Positions 35,661 to 48,926 of a DNA stretch of 64,000 nucleotides are shown piece by piece. The position numbers and the translations under genes are program-made. Origin of the DNA: Liolophura sinensis (lineage: Eukaryota; Mollusca; Polyplacophora; Chitonida; Chitonidae); the NCBI RefSeq assembly GCF_032854445.1, contig NC_088300.1, forward strand, positions 34,207,608 to 34,271,607, given 5' to 3'. Within the stretch, counting starts at the first letter, position 1. Every line of letters begins with the position of its first letter. The notes under the pieces are model-generated. The model was not told the origin of the DNA. It ran no database searches and was given only the letters and a program-made list of their open reading frames with translations.

Positions 35661-38599
35661 AATCATAATGTGCACATCTTAGCCCATATCTCAGATTACA
35701 TTTTGGATTATGTAGCCAGTTTATCTTACTTTACTCTCTTGTGTTTGTTTCCCAAATTATTCACATAATTCCGCAGAACTCTTGACATCTCATCCGTGTT
35801 TGACTTCCAAAGATAGCACATTTTGAGGTCAGACGTGCGATTTGGTTACATTTATATCTAGTTGTTACAGATAAGACAAGGTTTAAGATCTGGGGAGGTT
35901 CTTCACCTAGTATTTAACCCAGCTGAGTCATTGGTGGAGATTTCACAGCAGAGTTGACTTCTGGTGAGATACAAGTGGAAATAGTCAAGCTTATTGGAGT
36001 CAGAATAAGATTTAGATGCAAACCTGATAAAAGCTGAACTGTGACAGACATGTCATTTATATTACGCGTATCAAACATTCAGCTCTGTGAATGACCAATG
36101 TGGGAGACCAAGGCAGTACACATGTACAAGTACATATGTTGTTGTATTTTATTCCTGTCTTTAGAGATCCACTAAGTTACTGTTTATGTGTGGCTTTGTA
36201 TGATGTAAGACCTGTAGATTCTAAAATATTTGCAGCTAATCCCAGATTCTATCATTTAAGATACCTATTCCGAAACGTATGAAGAAGAGTCCGTTTAACC
36301 AAGCACTTTCCGGTTAAACTTGTCCGGTATCTCCTATTCATTCAGGCTTGTATCTCCTATTCACTTAGTCCTGTATCTCTTATTCACTCTAGTCTTGTAT
36401 ATCATTCTTTTTTTTTTCCTATTCACTGTAATCTCACATCTAGTATTCATTCCCTTTTTCATACCTTCACTCTGGAGTTAATCTCTGTCCTTCTGTTCTT
36501 GAACTTTTATTCCATCTCTATCTAGGAAAGAGGAATATGTTAATTTTGCGCCATTGGTTATATAATAAAAGTCCTTCCATTGATGTCAGTGGAGAATTTA
36601 CTGATAGCCATTCTGTCTGGCATGATGATAAGTGTGCACCAACAGTATTTGGTGTCACTTGAGTGCTTATGCCTTTGGTAAGCTTTCATTGGCAAGATTC
36701 CTGTCACAACTATACAAAAGCATACGTGCCGTTTTTAGCATCTGTTAATCCTTTGTATAGCATGACAACAATTAGGATTGTCAAAATAATGCTTCTTTTG
36801 ATGTTTGCTTTTTGACATATTTTTATTATATTTGGATATTTCTAGATGCGAACTTTGAATGAACAAAATGGTGTTCATTGAGTTTGTTCATGTTGTTGAT
36901 AAAGGGTTCCTGCGCTGAGTTTGTGATCACTTTTGGTCATACCAGTTACACCTGAAGTATACAGATTTTGTACTTGAAAAACTTAAGATAGTAATTTATG
37001 GTGATAAGTAACTGCCTCAATTTGCTAAAACAGAATGAAATAAATTACTTGTAAGTGTTGTAATATGTGATAGATTGCAGATGCCAATTGCGTACATATA
37101 TTGCCATAGTTGTGAAAGGACAGTTTGTCAGTGCATCATGACATGATGTATGCATATAAATTAGAGAATGTCACATCACCTTCTGTGTTGTCCTTAATAA
37201 TATATGTGGTCTCTATTTCTGGCATTGTAACTTGAGGAATGTTGTTTGTGCTACTTATTGATGCACATTCATGTCTGTCATATTAATGCAAATCTCTCAT
37301 AAGAGCATGTGTTAGCTTTAGCCTTGTGTACGTTTGCATTTATTAGAAAAGGTATTTTTGTTCTGCTTTATTAAAGAAGAACCCTCACCTCCTCCCCCTT
37401 CCCAGCCTCTCCTACACAGGATGTATACATGTATATAGTATTTTTATCTTTAATCTTGGTCAGTTTATGAAAAATATGCACATATTGGCTGTACTTGAAA
37501 TTCTTGGGTTTTGCCTTTGATTTGCTCACGACAAACTTATTATTTCATAATTAGATTACCAAGGCTATTATTATTGTGTAATGACTTATTACCTTGTTAT
37601 AAACTGTGCAAGAATGCCTCCTATAATTTATACACATACTGTTTATTAGGACTCCACTTCTATTAAGCTAGTCTTAAACTTGACATCATGTCTGTTCAAA
37701 TGATTGACGGACTCCAGTAAGCAGTAAAAATGTGATAGATTTTAGTCCAGTGATAGCAGTAGGATTGAAGCACAAGTATGTACATGTAGATGCTACGGAA
37801 ATAGTATTTGACAGCTGTTAAAGAGCACAGAAGGAGAGTAAACAGGATCCCACTATCACGTTGAGGGCTTAACAATTTTCTGTTGTTAGGAAACTACCAT
37901 TGTCTTATGTTTGGACTTTGTTTTGGGTGTTGCTGGTGGTATCCCGGGGCTAAACCATTGGGTAAAATGTAGGCTATCTTAAAACATAGTGGGTGTTAAT
38001 GTATTTGACTCTTACTTGTGCCTATCACTTTTCTTTGTCAAACTGTATAAACCCACTTTTGTACATCCCAGCTGCCAACATGTTTTAAAAACACATGCAG
38101 TTCTTCTCCTATTAAGATATGGTATCTCAAGTTATTTAGCGAATGGAAATCCATATATATCATTTGACTAGGTGGTGCATATTTCTGTTTCGACGTTAAT
38201 TTTAATACAGTTTTATTCAGAAAAAGCCCACTGTGATAAATGGTAGCTGTTCTTTGGTTTGAGAGTTGAGAATTACATTATTGCAACTGGAAATCATTAT
38301 TTCTGATTTTCTGTGATTTCTATGATTTAAATGATTTTTTTTCTTATACTGTACTAATTACTAATATTTCCAACTGACTTGCTGCAAGAAGAGAATCCTG
38401 TAAAAGTTGTATTGTTGTAGGACACAAATTGTCATTCAAAGATATTCTGTGTTTGACAGCCTTTTATGGATTCTGATGCTGTTTGCAGTGAAATGTTGTA
38501 CATATAAGTGATGTCTTAAAGCAACAAAGACCTGAAAGGAAATTGCTGTGCGGAATTTGATTCCTATTTCTTGTGGGTGTGAAAACAGCCTCCCCTCTG
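35661..38599. other. AT-rich stretch, no gene seen
   Basis: Short local duplications (TTGTATCTCCTATTCA and relatives at 36340-36400), T-runs near 36411, and no supported coding, RNA or transposon feature. Confidence 0.5.
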
Positions 38600-40170
38600 C
38601 CAGGTTAATTGTCCAGCTGAATGTAAACATCAGGTAGGGAATAGACTGGTAATGGATTGGCCTTTGACCTTAGGCTGACCTCAGCAGGTGACCCTTGACC
38701 TTCAAAATAACTAATGTACACACACTCTTCAGCAGGGGTCTATGATCAAGTGCTTTACAGAATGGAGGCGGTGGCAAGAAAAAAGAGAGGGGAATAAAGA
38801 GGGGGCTAAGTGGTCAACCTGACATCCACAGTCTTTGTTCTGGACAGTTCCGCCAAGTATACAGCCCTTTGTGTCAATTACCGAAGAAACACAGTCATTG
38901 TGGTGCGTGCTGGGAGATTCCTCAGAGTGGGCCGCGAGGTGTCGAGGAGAGGGGCCGCTGTCTAAGTAGCGGGTGGGAGACGAAAGGAAGGCACCCCCTT
39001 AGTTTAAAGCCCAAAATATGTCCCGTGGCAGCCTTAGATCTCATGTGTACATATTACTGGAGAAAGACCATAGGTGATGGAGCCTTTGACACAACACATG
39101 AAACAACCCTGCTTCAACAATTATTGATCTCATGCATCAATGTTCTGGCCACATTTCAGCACTCTGGGCGCGGAGAAAAACGGCTCAGCAATCAATAACC
39201 TTTCCAGTGTTGATCTTGATTATTTCGGCTCAGTCTGTTTCCCCAGCCCCACCGAGGGCCAGCTGTAGCCCCCAAATAACACATGCCGCAGCCCAATGAT
39301 GTTTTCTTCTGGAGGACAATGTGCCTAAATCTGTTATTATTACTCCCAGATTTTGTGTGTGCGTTCATGCACCGGCCACTCACTAACCAACGAGAGAGCC
39401 CTCCGTATTGCCGCTACCCCTTGCCTCAAAAAATCAATGCTCGTCTGTTCTTTTGCCACATCAATTTCAACACAGCACTGAACTGCCCAGCCTGGGCTAA
39501 TAACACTGACAGATGATAAAAAGCACTTGGTGTTTATTAAGTATCACATGAAGTTTTAATTAACAATATTTGGGGTTGGCCCAGTGGATGTCGCAATATC
39601 AGCGGGAAGTCTCTCGATGCGAGGGAATTCACCATTGTTGGCTGCCCCACTGTGCCAACATCTTTGATAAATTCCAAGACTTCGGCGAAGCGGCTTGCAT
39701 CTTCCCTCTCATTTCCACTGGTTACCCTGAAGATCATTGTGGGAAGCAAATTCAAAGGCTTGATTACCCTTTGTTACAGGCAGGCAGCAAATTGGGTCTT
39801 TGTTTGATGGGGTGGTCGCATTCCTTTATCGTTAGCCAATAATCGGGAGGTTCTCAGCCTTTCAATTTATCTGCTGTATGTGTAGGGCCCAAGAAGCACG
39901 GAAGCAAGGGTGCTATGATGGTCTACGTCACCGCAGTAACTTTTCTCTGCGCCCATTGTTGTGAGAATCTCCCGGGTAGGCTTTTGTCCGTGGAGGAAGA
40001 TTCCATTTCCTCTCCACTTCTTCTTGCCCATGTTGAAACTTAACTGAATTCCATAGCAGCAGATTTTTAGAGACATGTGCTGTAACCTAGGCAACAAGCT
40101 TGTGATAGTTGAAATTCTGCGATCCCTTCTAATTGGCCATCTATTGAACTGTAGCAATTCTGGCCAGCTC
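38600..40170. promoter_or_regulatory. Cluster of candidate conserved non-coding elements
   Basis: About 1.5 kb of continuous higher-complexity sequence, the longest in the window. ATTGT/ACAAT (SOX-type) words recur: AACAATATTTGG near 39562, ACCATTGTTGG at 39631, ATCATTGTGGG at 39734, CTTTGTTACAGG near 39769, CCCATTGTTG near 39952. Homeodomain-type TTTTAATTAAC lies near 39555. Several frames on both strands (38869-40157) are open for 60-109 codons but overlap each other, lack splice-bounded structure and show no protein motifs. I read this as regulatory DNA. Confidence 0.4.
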
Positions 40171-40999
40171 TTGGTTGAGCCTTTATTGTGTTTTCATAGA
40201 AAATAGCAAAAAATTGATAGAATTGTTCATCAACCTTTTATTCTTGTGCGCGCTCTTCATTTTCTTTTGATGCAAAGTCCAGGTTCTTCTTCATTGTTGC
40301 TGCATGGAGGGTGGTTAGCAAATTATCCCTGCACACTATAACTACAGTTCCACAGCCAATTAGGGAGAAATTTTCAACTTGCCAATTTATATAGAATGAC
40401 AAAAAAAGACTTTTGAAGTTGCATAAATAGTGTTCCTAAATACGAAAACCTTTACGTGCCTGTCCTTCAATTTTTATTTCCCAAAACAGTATGTGACTAA
40501 GCCAGAATCATTGGGTATACTCTTTTACTTAGACTTTTGTGTATGTGTCCCTGCTGAGAAGAGGAGTTTTTTTAATTGAAAAACCTTGCTTCTTACGTCT
40601 TAAGCACAGCATATTCACCCCAAGATGGCACTATTCAACCCCACTCCCATTCATTGTTGAATTGTGTTTTAGCTCCTCTCTAAAGAATATTGACGGAATG
40701 TAATCTTCAGTGGGCGAACGTGAAGATTTTCCTTTAGAGAAATTTCATTGAAGACGCCTGCGCTGTGCCCGGAACTGGAAGAGAAGGCACAAGAAAGGAC
40801 AGAAATTGCACAAAAAGAAAAAAAAAAAAATGAAATGAAATAAAAAAAAATTATTCACGGAATGAAATGAAAGAAAAGGGAAAATAACTGAATTATCTGA
40901 AGCTCGAATGGCAGGAGTGATAGGGGGATCGGGACGGTACAAAAAGCAAGGAAAATAGACTTTGTTTAATGAAGTACAATGGATCTGTCAGGCTTAACT
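40171..40999. other. Non-coding stretch with A-rich patch
   Basis: No gene seen. An A-rich low-complexity patch with AAATGAAATG words lies at 40805-40885. Confidence 0.5.
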
Positions 41000-42260
41000 G
41001 ATAAGAGACTGAGTAAATGGATGACAATAGACATTATTGACAATGGTGGAAGATTCCTCCATCCCAGAGGGGGGCAAGGCAGGAGGGCTGAGGAGTTAGG
41101 CAGGGTTATAAGTGATCTGTATCCAGCCACAACTCAGGACGTGGTACCCATACGGCGGTGCTAGGGCAATCAGCGGAAGGTGGACCAAACAGCAGAGTCG
41201 TCACCAATCAGCAGTGCACATGCGAAGATAGCCGGCCGGCTCTTATGTTTACCTCCTCCAAACTAAAGACAGGACGAAGGAATGTGACATCTCGTCACCC
41301 CTTCTCTGGGCTGCATAATCAAAGAGGCCCCTCCAAGTGCGGACAAGAACATCTTCCACTTTCTCTCTCTGGTCAATAAGAAGGGATTAAAGGAAACTAT
41401 GTAGCCGTAGAATGGTGTTTTAGTGTGCCGATCAATGTGGACGGTCTGATAGTGTGCCTACTTGCTACTGGGGTAATTAGCCACACATGTGACCCACAGA
41501 AGACGGCTGTTTCGCTGACAACAAAGGGTTAGATAACCCCGTTATGCACCCTGCCTGTGTGGCCCTGCTTCGGCGTATCCCCGGGAAGGTCCGAGTGTTG
41601 ACCGGCAGCCTGTGAATATTGGCGACTCTCAGTAGACTGTTATTGTGACTGATGCGAGGGACAGCCTAGTGCTGTAGCCTCTAACAGTTATCATATCAGC
41701 GGTGCAACCCTGCAGGGCCTGACTGTCTTGGCCCCCTGTCAACTGTAACCCTTGTGATTTATCAGTGTGTGGAGGAATGTGATCAGCTTCGCCACTGCCC
41801 GCTGCGCCGTGGACCCTCAGCACGCCTGCAATCCATCCTCTTAGAATATCGTGGACGTTCTGCATGGTGAAGCTGTCAGGTATGTCAGTTGTCAAACAGT
41901 TGCCTTGGTCCATTGACGCTTTACGCATACATGTGCTCATTGTTATTTTCGTCCTTCATGCTCTAAGTATATCCGCCCCACCCCACAACCCACCTCATCA
42001 CCGTCTCCTCCTTCCAGTAAATGTATATTCAGCCCTACAAAATCTCGTAATTTTTCTCCCAATTTTTCGAGATTTATTAATTACCAAGTAAGTGTCAACG
42101 ATTCTGTATTAATTTGTGCACTGTTTTTTTTTTTTTTTTGTTGTTTTTTTCTGGGCTCATCGTGATATATTCTGATAGTAATTAATAAACGTCTGTACTG
42201 ACGATGTGTCATGTAAATTTATATCCCTGATAGGACTTTAAAGAGAGCATCATATCAGAT
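41000..42260. promoter_or_regulatory. Candidate conserved non-coding element cluster
   Basis: Less AT-rich, complex sequence, then a T-run at 42125-42140. It contains ATTTATTAATTACC (about 42070) and GTAATTAATAAACG (about 42178), homeodomain-type words. A 103-codon minus-strand frame (41629-41940) overlaps it and has the sequence TMQNVHDILRGWIAGV in it. It shows no known domain, so the coding reading is weak. Confidence 0.3.
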
Positions 42261-43379
42261 CACTGCCACATTAGGCCTGAATTCTCTGTTGCCATTCTTT
42301 ATTAGATGTCTGCAGTTTATAAGCAGGAAGCAATGTGCAGGGTTAAAAAAAACTGCCAGGGAACAATGGTAATAAAAAGTTATAAAGTCCAAATGGATTT
42401 TTACCTCAGGTCATTTGGCAGATAATGCTGTTCATTAGCATAAATGAATCTTGCGAAGGAGAGACTTTGTTCTGGGGGATTGGACTTAAGACAAGCTGCT
42501 TTTTAAGGACTTATGAACACCGTTCAAGTGTGTCTGCCTGTGATCTCTCTCGAGATAGATACTCATTGTTCGTTGTGGAAGGTGTTCGTCACGGTAACTA
42601 ACTCAGCGACCTGTCAACCTTGACGATATCCTAATTAATACACTATTGACTGGTCCAGGCTTTCTGTCATATGACACACTCAAAATCTCTCACCCCATAC
42701 CCCTACAGCCACTCCATCACCTTTGCCGTTGGAATCAGTTTCAACGCCTGTGCCCGTACTTTTCAATTGAAACTCAACCATTTGATGATATAGAAAGAAG
42801 TACACATATTTAAAGGATGTCACTAGATTTCATGTAGTGTATTAGTGTCTTCTTTAAAATTTGATTTCCTCAGTGGCCTGTCTCTGTTTCCTGTAACTGA
42901 TTCACTGCTTTAATAACTAATAAGTGTCTAAAACTTTTCACACATATGTATTGCTTTTTAAATTGGTAAAAAGTGTAATTTGTTAATTTTTCGTACATTC
43001 TAGAGTATTTTAGATTTGACTTTGAAGAAAATTTCATACAATCTGGTTGAGCTTATTTCACCAATACATTGGAAGGTACTAAAATAGACTGCAAATCTAG
43101 AGGTTTCTGGAACATCACCTGAACTATTGTCGATCTTGGCAAGGTACCACCATATCTATGGTTGGTAGAAGGGAGGATTATTGTGGGATTGTTTTAAGGT
43201 ATAAAATTTAAGGATGCTTAATCATTTTAATGAAAATATCATATGTTCTTAAAGGTCTTTATAATTTTCTTTTTATTTTTTTTCTTTAGTTTTTATTTCT
43301 GCATTTCTTCCTAATATGATTTGATGGGGAAAATTTTGCAATACAAGAAGATGACCCATTCAGTCACCTAATATGATCT
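42261..43379. other. Non-coding stretch, no gene seen
   Basis: A moderately complex part at 42420-42780 holds CCTAATTAATACAC and is followed by AT-rich sequence. No open frame is of interest. Confidence 0.45.
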
Positions 43380-44050
43380 TCTTGAAAGAGATATGTAGTG
43401 CTCGGCTCGCTTGTGCTCACGATTGTCCCATAATTTGACGGAGTGAAGTGCTATATTTGGTCCGCATTATGACGTCCAGGATATGCATGGATTTGCCAGC
43501 GACTATGTTTATAATATCGATCTGAATTGCTGTTCCCACATTAAAGACGAAACAGTGTTTTGCTGCGCACGTTGAGTAACGCCTATTGTTTCCCTGTGTC
43601 GTTTGCCTGATGCTGATTTATCCCGTCAGTTTCCGCGCAATTATCCGCAGGGAGGTGAAGCAAGTGTGGCCGAGCCGACACCGAGTGGCAGCCCAGCCTT
43701 GTAGCCACCTATACGGTTTGGCGTAACCACCCTTCTTAATCTGGTGATCAATCACAGCAATTACGAATTACACCATTCGATTTCACACAATGGCGCAGGG
43801 TTTGCGACACTGCGCAGCGAGATCAATAGCTTTTAATAAGCGAATATTGCATACAGTATTGTTACCGACCCTATCACTTCATTTATCTCCATATTAACGA
43901 GCCGTGTTAGTTTTGCTGTCACTGATAGATAGAAAGTTCCTTCAGTCGGGCTTGCTTACGCTCCCGTTTTTAGTCCTCTTGCCACCACTCGAGATCGTGA
44001 AAGTTTTACTCTGGTATTACCCACAGTCCTCACTCAAGGTAAGACAGCTT
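43380..44050. promoter_or_regulatory. Candidate conserved non-coding element
   Basis: A complex, balanced-composition block. It has CAGCGACTATGTTTATAATA, CCACATTAAAGACG, GATCAATAGCTTTTAATAAG and CATATTAACGAGCC words, and CpG-containing words are more frequent than in the flanks. No open frame stands out. An enhancer is likely, with conservation untested. Confidence 0.3.
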
Positions 44051-46366
44051 CAGTTACATTGAAAGTGCTCTCATTGCCTCTCACACTTTTCAGTGTGCCA
44101 AAGTCTATTACACTTAAACCATGCTTGTGATGAGAGTGTGTTGACCAGGAATGGGTTTTTTTTCCATCACCATCCCTTTTATGTCATATTTTTATTTCTG
44201 TTTTATTTATTTATTTTTCTGGTTGAGTTTTTGAACTTTTTAAGAGTTATTTACATCATAGATACATTATTTAGTTAGATAGATAAATGTAGTTGAGTCA
44301 TATTAACACATTTACATACCATGATACATGTATAAATCATTATGAAATTTGATCATGGGAATTTGATTTATCAAAAGAAATAAGACTTATCGTGTGTCTG
44401 TGCCCTTTGTATGTACGCTTAAGATGCTAAAGCCTCAAAGCACACTTCACATTATTCATCTTTTCTAGCGCTATTCACCAGACTTCTTCCCAACTCCCAG
44501 CGTTTTTAAACAGAGCATCCTGTCATTATGGTGGACGGGATGTTACATTTAAGCAGCAATGAGTAATTTCCTGACTACAGAAAACAAACCCTTCAGAAGT
44601 TTTGTTCACCACATGTATAATTGTGACTGTATACTAAGTACAATAGTCATCTGCCTTTTTTGCGGTTGGTATTGCGCGTGAAGGTTCAGCAAGTGCATGC
44701 TACAGAAGTTTCTCGGAACGTTACGAACAATAGCAGTTTAGAAAGACCTAGAGACGAAACAGTTGACTGTTTGTGAAAAAGTGATGGGACGTACGTCTAT
44801 TATGTACATACTCTATATGTATATGTAAATCACTGGCATCAAGGTTTGGTGTAGGAGGTGAGATATGTTTGTAGAAGGTCATGATTTAGCTCTGGTAAAA
44901 GGTTTTCCATCAAGTATGTTCTCAGAGGATGTATGTACACAACGGATGGTACCCATTTTACACAACCATGAATGGAATAACCATGAGAAAATATACATGT
45001 GAGTACTTTCGTTGTGAAATTTTTCTGAAAGATATGACTTAATTGTGTACCAACATGTACTTTGTGGACGGTATTTCATTCTTCTTTTTTTTCTTTTTTT
45101 TTTTTTGGTACCGGTAGCAGACTAGTCATGTTAAGTTTTAAATAGAATGTTTAATTTGACACAATTGTAAATTGTGATAGTGCACTGGAAATAGCGACGT
45201 GTAACATCTTTATCCATCGTCTCCTAGAGCTACATGGTAAATGTAACAGTCAGATAGTATATCTCATGCTCACTAGTACCTTGCCGTTACCTCTCCCACG
45301 CTTTTGTACTAATTACGCAAAGGTCGGCAAGTGTTAACACCGAGGTCAGTGAGGGTAAATGTATAGACCATGTTACTAACGGGAGCTGTTGGGGTGTCCC
45401 GTCTCACTCAAGGGGGAACTGTTTAAGTAAACTCCTGGGACAAGTATCCATCGACATTTAACACTTCACTACTGATTGGCTCAATGTTACCGTTGCTTAA
45501 TTTCACACATGTCAACCAGGTGAATGGCCTTCACTTATGTTTCAGTTAGAGTTCTCTTTTTTTTTCTGCCAACTTTTTCTTTTATTTTGTTATCAACTTT
45601 AGCTTCTGCTTGTAATCTTTTTTGTCCCAAGCTGTCAATTTTTCAAGCAAATGTTTTTGGAAAGCATGAGCCGTGGACACGTGTGAAGGAATCGGCACCG
45701 GGTTACTGATTGTACCAGATTAACAGTACACTAGCAGCACAGACACATGGCACCAGATCCAGGTGTGCCTAACTCGCATACACTAATTATCTTTCTTAAG
45801 GTTTGTTTCTGTTTTTCTGTCAAGTGTTTTTCTTCCATGCTATTTTTTGGTGGTGTGGAGAGAACCATATTCTCTTCTGTAAAAGACACTTGAAGATTAG
45901 TACATGTTGTTTTGGGGATGTTTTTTTTTTTTTCTCGGGTGAGTTTTTCTCGCCTGCCGATCGGGCTGTCAGTTCGCAGATCCGTTGTTTCTTCACTCCA
46001 CTCACCAGCTGTCGAGGCCAGATGGTTTCAGCTGCAACAGGGGTCAGACTGGTTCCTTAAAAATATTCAAAATTATGACCAGATCATCATGCAGAAGAAA
46101 TTAAGTAATAAGTAGGTAAACTTAAAATATTTCCATTTCATCCTTTATACTTTTAACAGTGTCACCATGAAAATGTTATGAAAACACAAAATAATACAGT
46201 TATATTATTCTCTATTGTTTTCCCCAGAGCTCTTTAAATACATTCATGAAGATTGGACGGAAATATCAAATAATTGGGTTAGTTGACTGTATATTCTGGC
46301 AACCAGAAGTTTGTCAGTGTGCCTTGTGGTTGACAGAAGTTACCTCTTTTCCCCTCTCCCCCCAGA
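44051..46366. other. Non-coding stretch, no gene seen
   Basis: T-rich patches at 44155-44240, 45083-45108 and 45931-45944, with moderately complex sequence at 45220-45500 (CCGTCTCACTCAAGGGGGAA). Open frames are short and without motifs. Confidence 0.45.
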
Positions 46367-46418
46367 GGAGAGCTAAGGCTTAAGAGCACCTGTGCAGGAA
46401 AAGTCCTCTTAGCTCTCC
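46367..46418. repeat. Perfect 11-bp inverted repeat, 30-nt loop
   Basis: GGAGAGCTAAG (46367-46377) and CTTAGCTCTCC (46408-46418) are exact reverse complements. The region just after, to about 46510, is of higher complexity. The pair could be a relic of a small repeat element. No function is claimed. Confidence 0.8.
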
Positions 46419-47042
46419 ACCAGGCCAGGGCTTGATCCTGTTTGCAAGGAGACTGATCCTAGGGCACTGAGTACAGGGCTGGATGGAAGCTCAGATGACA
46501 TCCCAACAGTGACATAACTTCCCACGTTAACAATAGGCAGGGCTTTAGCGAAGATGTGTCTTGAGGCAATCGTCCAAGAATTACATGTTAACTCTCCCTG
46601 CTAAACAAAACTGTAGGAATGTTTTCATAAAACTCTAAGACAAAAGAGATTTCTTGTGAAAACTAAAGATGTAGATAACTGGGTCAACAAAACACTGCAG
46701 CTTTACTTTCATCTTCAAGACCTGGGGAATTAAGAATCTGTGTGAAACATACATGAACCTCTATATAGTTCAGCAAAGCAAAAAGCTTTCTCGTCTTCTT
46801 TCTCAATATTATAGTCAAGTTGTAAAAATACACCATCATGAGAAAAGTATCGCTACATCTATGTTGAGTTTTGAAAAGGAAAATATTTTCAGCCAGTTTT
46901 CTAAAGTAATTGGTTTCAATCACTTTTTGGCTTCTTGTGAGTGTGTGTGTGTCTGCCCTTTTACAACTCATTTTACTGAAAGCTCTGTTGCTTTATGTTT
47001 ACAATATGTTTTGTTGATTTGGTGGTGGGGAGGTGGGTCTTA
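46419..47042. other. Non-coding stretch, no gene seen
   Basis: The 169-codon plus-strand frame beginning at 46753 runs through this stretch into the SINE at 47.0 kb and has no recognisable domain. It is not taken as a gene. A TG run lies at 46939-46951. Confidence 0.5.
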
Positions 47043-47200
47043 CTTGGCCAAGTGGTTGGCACAGCACAGTGACTCTAAAGCCTGCAGGCAATATGGTGAC
47101 TGTGAGTTCGTCCAGCTCTGGTCGGTTTCCTTTTCGGTCGGATGTGGGAAGGCCAGGCTTGCAACCTGCGGATGGTCATCAGTTTTCCCTAGTTTCCTCA
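47043..47200 (+). mobile_element. SINE copy, 3'-truncated
   Basis: The head words TTGGCCAAGTGGTTGGCACA, GTGACTGTGAGTTCGTCCAG and CTCTGGTCGGTTTCC are followed by GGAAGGCCAGGCTTGCAACC and TGCGGATGGTCATCAG. These match, in order, the SINE at 11.8 kb and the left-edge copy. The C-rich and CATAATGCTGG parts are missing or decayed past about 47200. Confidence 0.7.
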
Positions 47201-48129
47201 ACTTTATTCAAAAGGCAAAAAACATTTTAATATGTGTTTTATTGTTTAAGAAGAGTCTCTGAGAGTATAGAAATACTTTTGAATCGTTTTTTGTTGCAGC
47301 TGAGTTTGGGACATGTACCAAAGATGGTTTTCTGGGAAATAATGCTCAGTCTTAGCTTACCATTAGTCCTGAAAAGCAATTCTTTACGAATTTCAGACAA
47401 ACACCTGGAAGGTGTGCAAAATTTAATAAGGAATAATTTGCAAGTGCTTTGATTTAATTCAGTGTATGTGATTAATGGGCTTGTCTTTGTAGTCCCCCAA
47501 AACTCCAACCCGCACCCCCCACCAGCCTTTGCCCTTCCATTCCTCCGCTCCATTCCTTCACCCTGAGGGCAGAGAAGAGTGACTTCGTCCTTGTATGGAA
47601 ATTACCAGCTGTAATTAACCAGTTGAGCAAAAATCCTAATTAGCTTCACCTGGGCTTTTGTGTTTTAACAACTAATTTACATCACAATTTGTGGTGAGAA
47701 AACATCAGGTATTCCATCAAAACTTCTTGCCTCAGGGGCAACGGTATAGTCATGGCTGGCAAACCTGTCATTGGCGCTGATTGGTGCACTGACATATTAG
47801 CGGTGAGAGAGAACAGTCCTGTCCTTCCTTGTGTCCTGGTCGACATGTATTTATAGCTGAAATGTATGTAAAGTAAAACTGCAAACAAAGGTTAACCAAT
47901 GGGAAATCTTGATGCGGTTTATGGATATAATTGTTGTGTTGATTTCTTTCTTCTTCTTTTTTTGTCCTCCTTTGTTTGTATTGTTGTTTTAACTGGCCTT
48001 TGCGATTTGTTTAAGCAAATTTGAAATAAAATGCACAACGGTAGTTTTGTTTTGTCATGGATTGTCGTTCAGGGAACAAGTTTCGTTGCTTTCTGTCTCT
48101 CTCTCTCTCTTTCTCTCCCTCTCATCTTT
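47201..48129. other. Non-coding stretch, no gene seen
   Basis: C-rich patch at 47493-47525, T-runs near 47955 and a (CT)n tract at 48096-48125. No supported gene. Confidence 0.5.
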
Positions 48130-48830
48130 GTATGGCTCATGCCTTGAGTTTCTGGCCATTTTTGGAAGTGATAAGGTTTCATCAGTTTTCATCGGAGCGT
48201 ATCGCGAAATCGGGCATTCTGATGGGGCAAGGTTTATGAGGGTGCTGTTTAGAATGGATGATTGTATTCGGGCAATAGGGCTGAGTCACCAAGAGTCCCT
48301 GGTTATCGGGGGAAAGGTTCTGGGCCAAGATGGCTCAGGGACGGACAAGGCCGCCAACTCCATGGCTACATCCTTTTGAGACGAGGAAAACCCGACAGAG
48401 TTCAAGAATAAAAGTCGAGGGAAGATAGCGGCAAGGGCTTTCATCCGTTTCTCCTGTTAGACATTGGGGATTCCAAGACTGGGAGGGAGAAGTGACCTGC
48501 TAGGCGCATGGCTGGCTGATTCACATGCCCTCTTTCGTTACCATCCAGTCTGTTAATTGTGGCAGGACAATGGTTTATCCGTGCATTCTAGCAGCATTGT
48601 GTGCCGGAGTGGAGGAATGTCTGCAGCCCGTATTGATTGGGAACTCTGATAATAGCTCTGTTGATGAGTCAATTAAATCGCATTGTGTTCCATGGCACTG
48701 TTGATTTTGGATTCACTCATGTGAAAGCCACTCTCAGCATGTCTAATGAGTTTGTCTTGGAGATGACAGGGGATACATGCATGATTTTCGCTTTTTATCC
48801 CTCCCGCCAAAGATTGCCATCGAGGCACAA
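48130..48830. promoter_or_regulatory. Candidate conserved non-coding element
   Basis: A complex block with overlapping short open frames. It includes GGCATTCTGATGGGGCAAGG, GGACAATGGTTTATCC (SOX-type), GAGTCAATTAAATCGCATTG and AATTGTGGCAGGAC. A developmental enhancer is the preferred reading. Confidence 0.3.
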
Positions 48831-48837
48831 GAAGAAA

Positions 48838-48926
48838 AACGGGACGAGGGTAGAAAGGAAAGGAAAAAAATAAAGATAAGGAAGGACAAAAAAAAAGAAG
48901 AAATAGATAGAAAAAAAGAAAGGTAG
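48838..48926. repeat. Purine-rich low-complexity tract
   Basis: An almost continuous A/G run of about 90 bases. The minus-strand frames with FFLSF and LFFSFP-type peptides at 48673-49037 are its translation. Confidence 0.85.

Noticed and set aside
38869-40157. Several 60-109-codon frames as exons
   Set aside because: They overlap on both strands, lack consistent splice-bounded structure and show no motifs. Enhancer-like DNA explains them better.
46753-47262. 169-codon plus-strand open frame
   Set aside because: It runs from unique AT-rich DNA straight through a SINE copy, and has no domain or splice signals.
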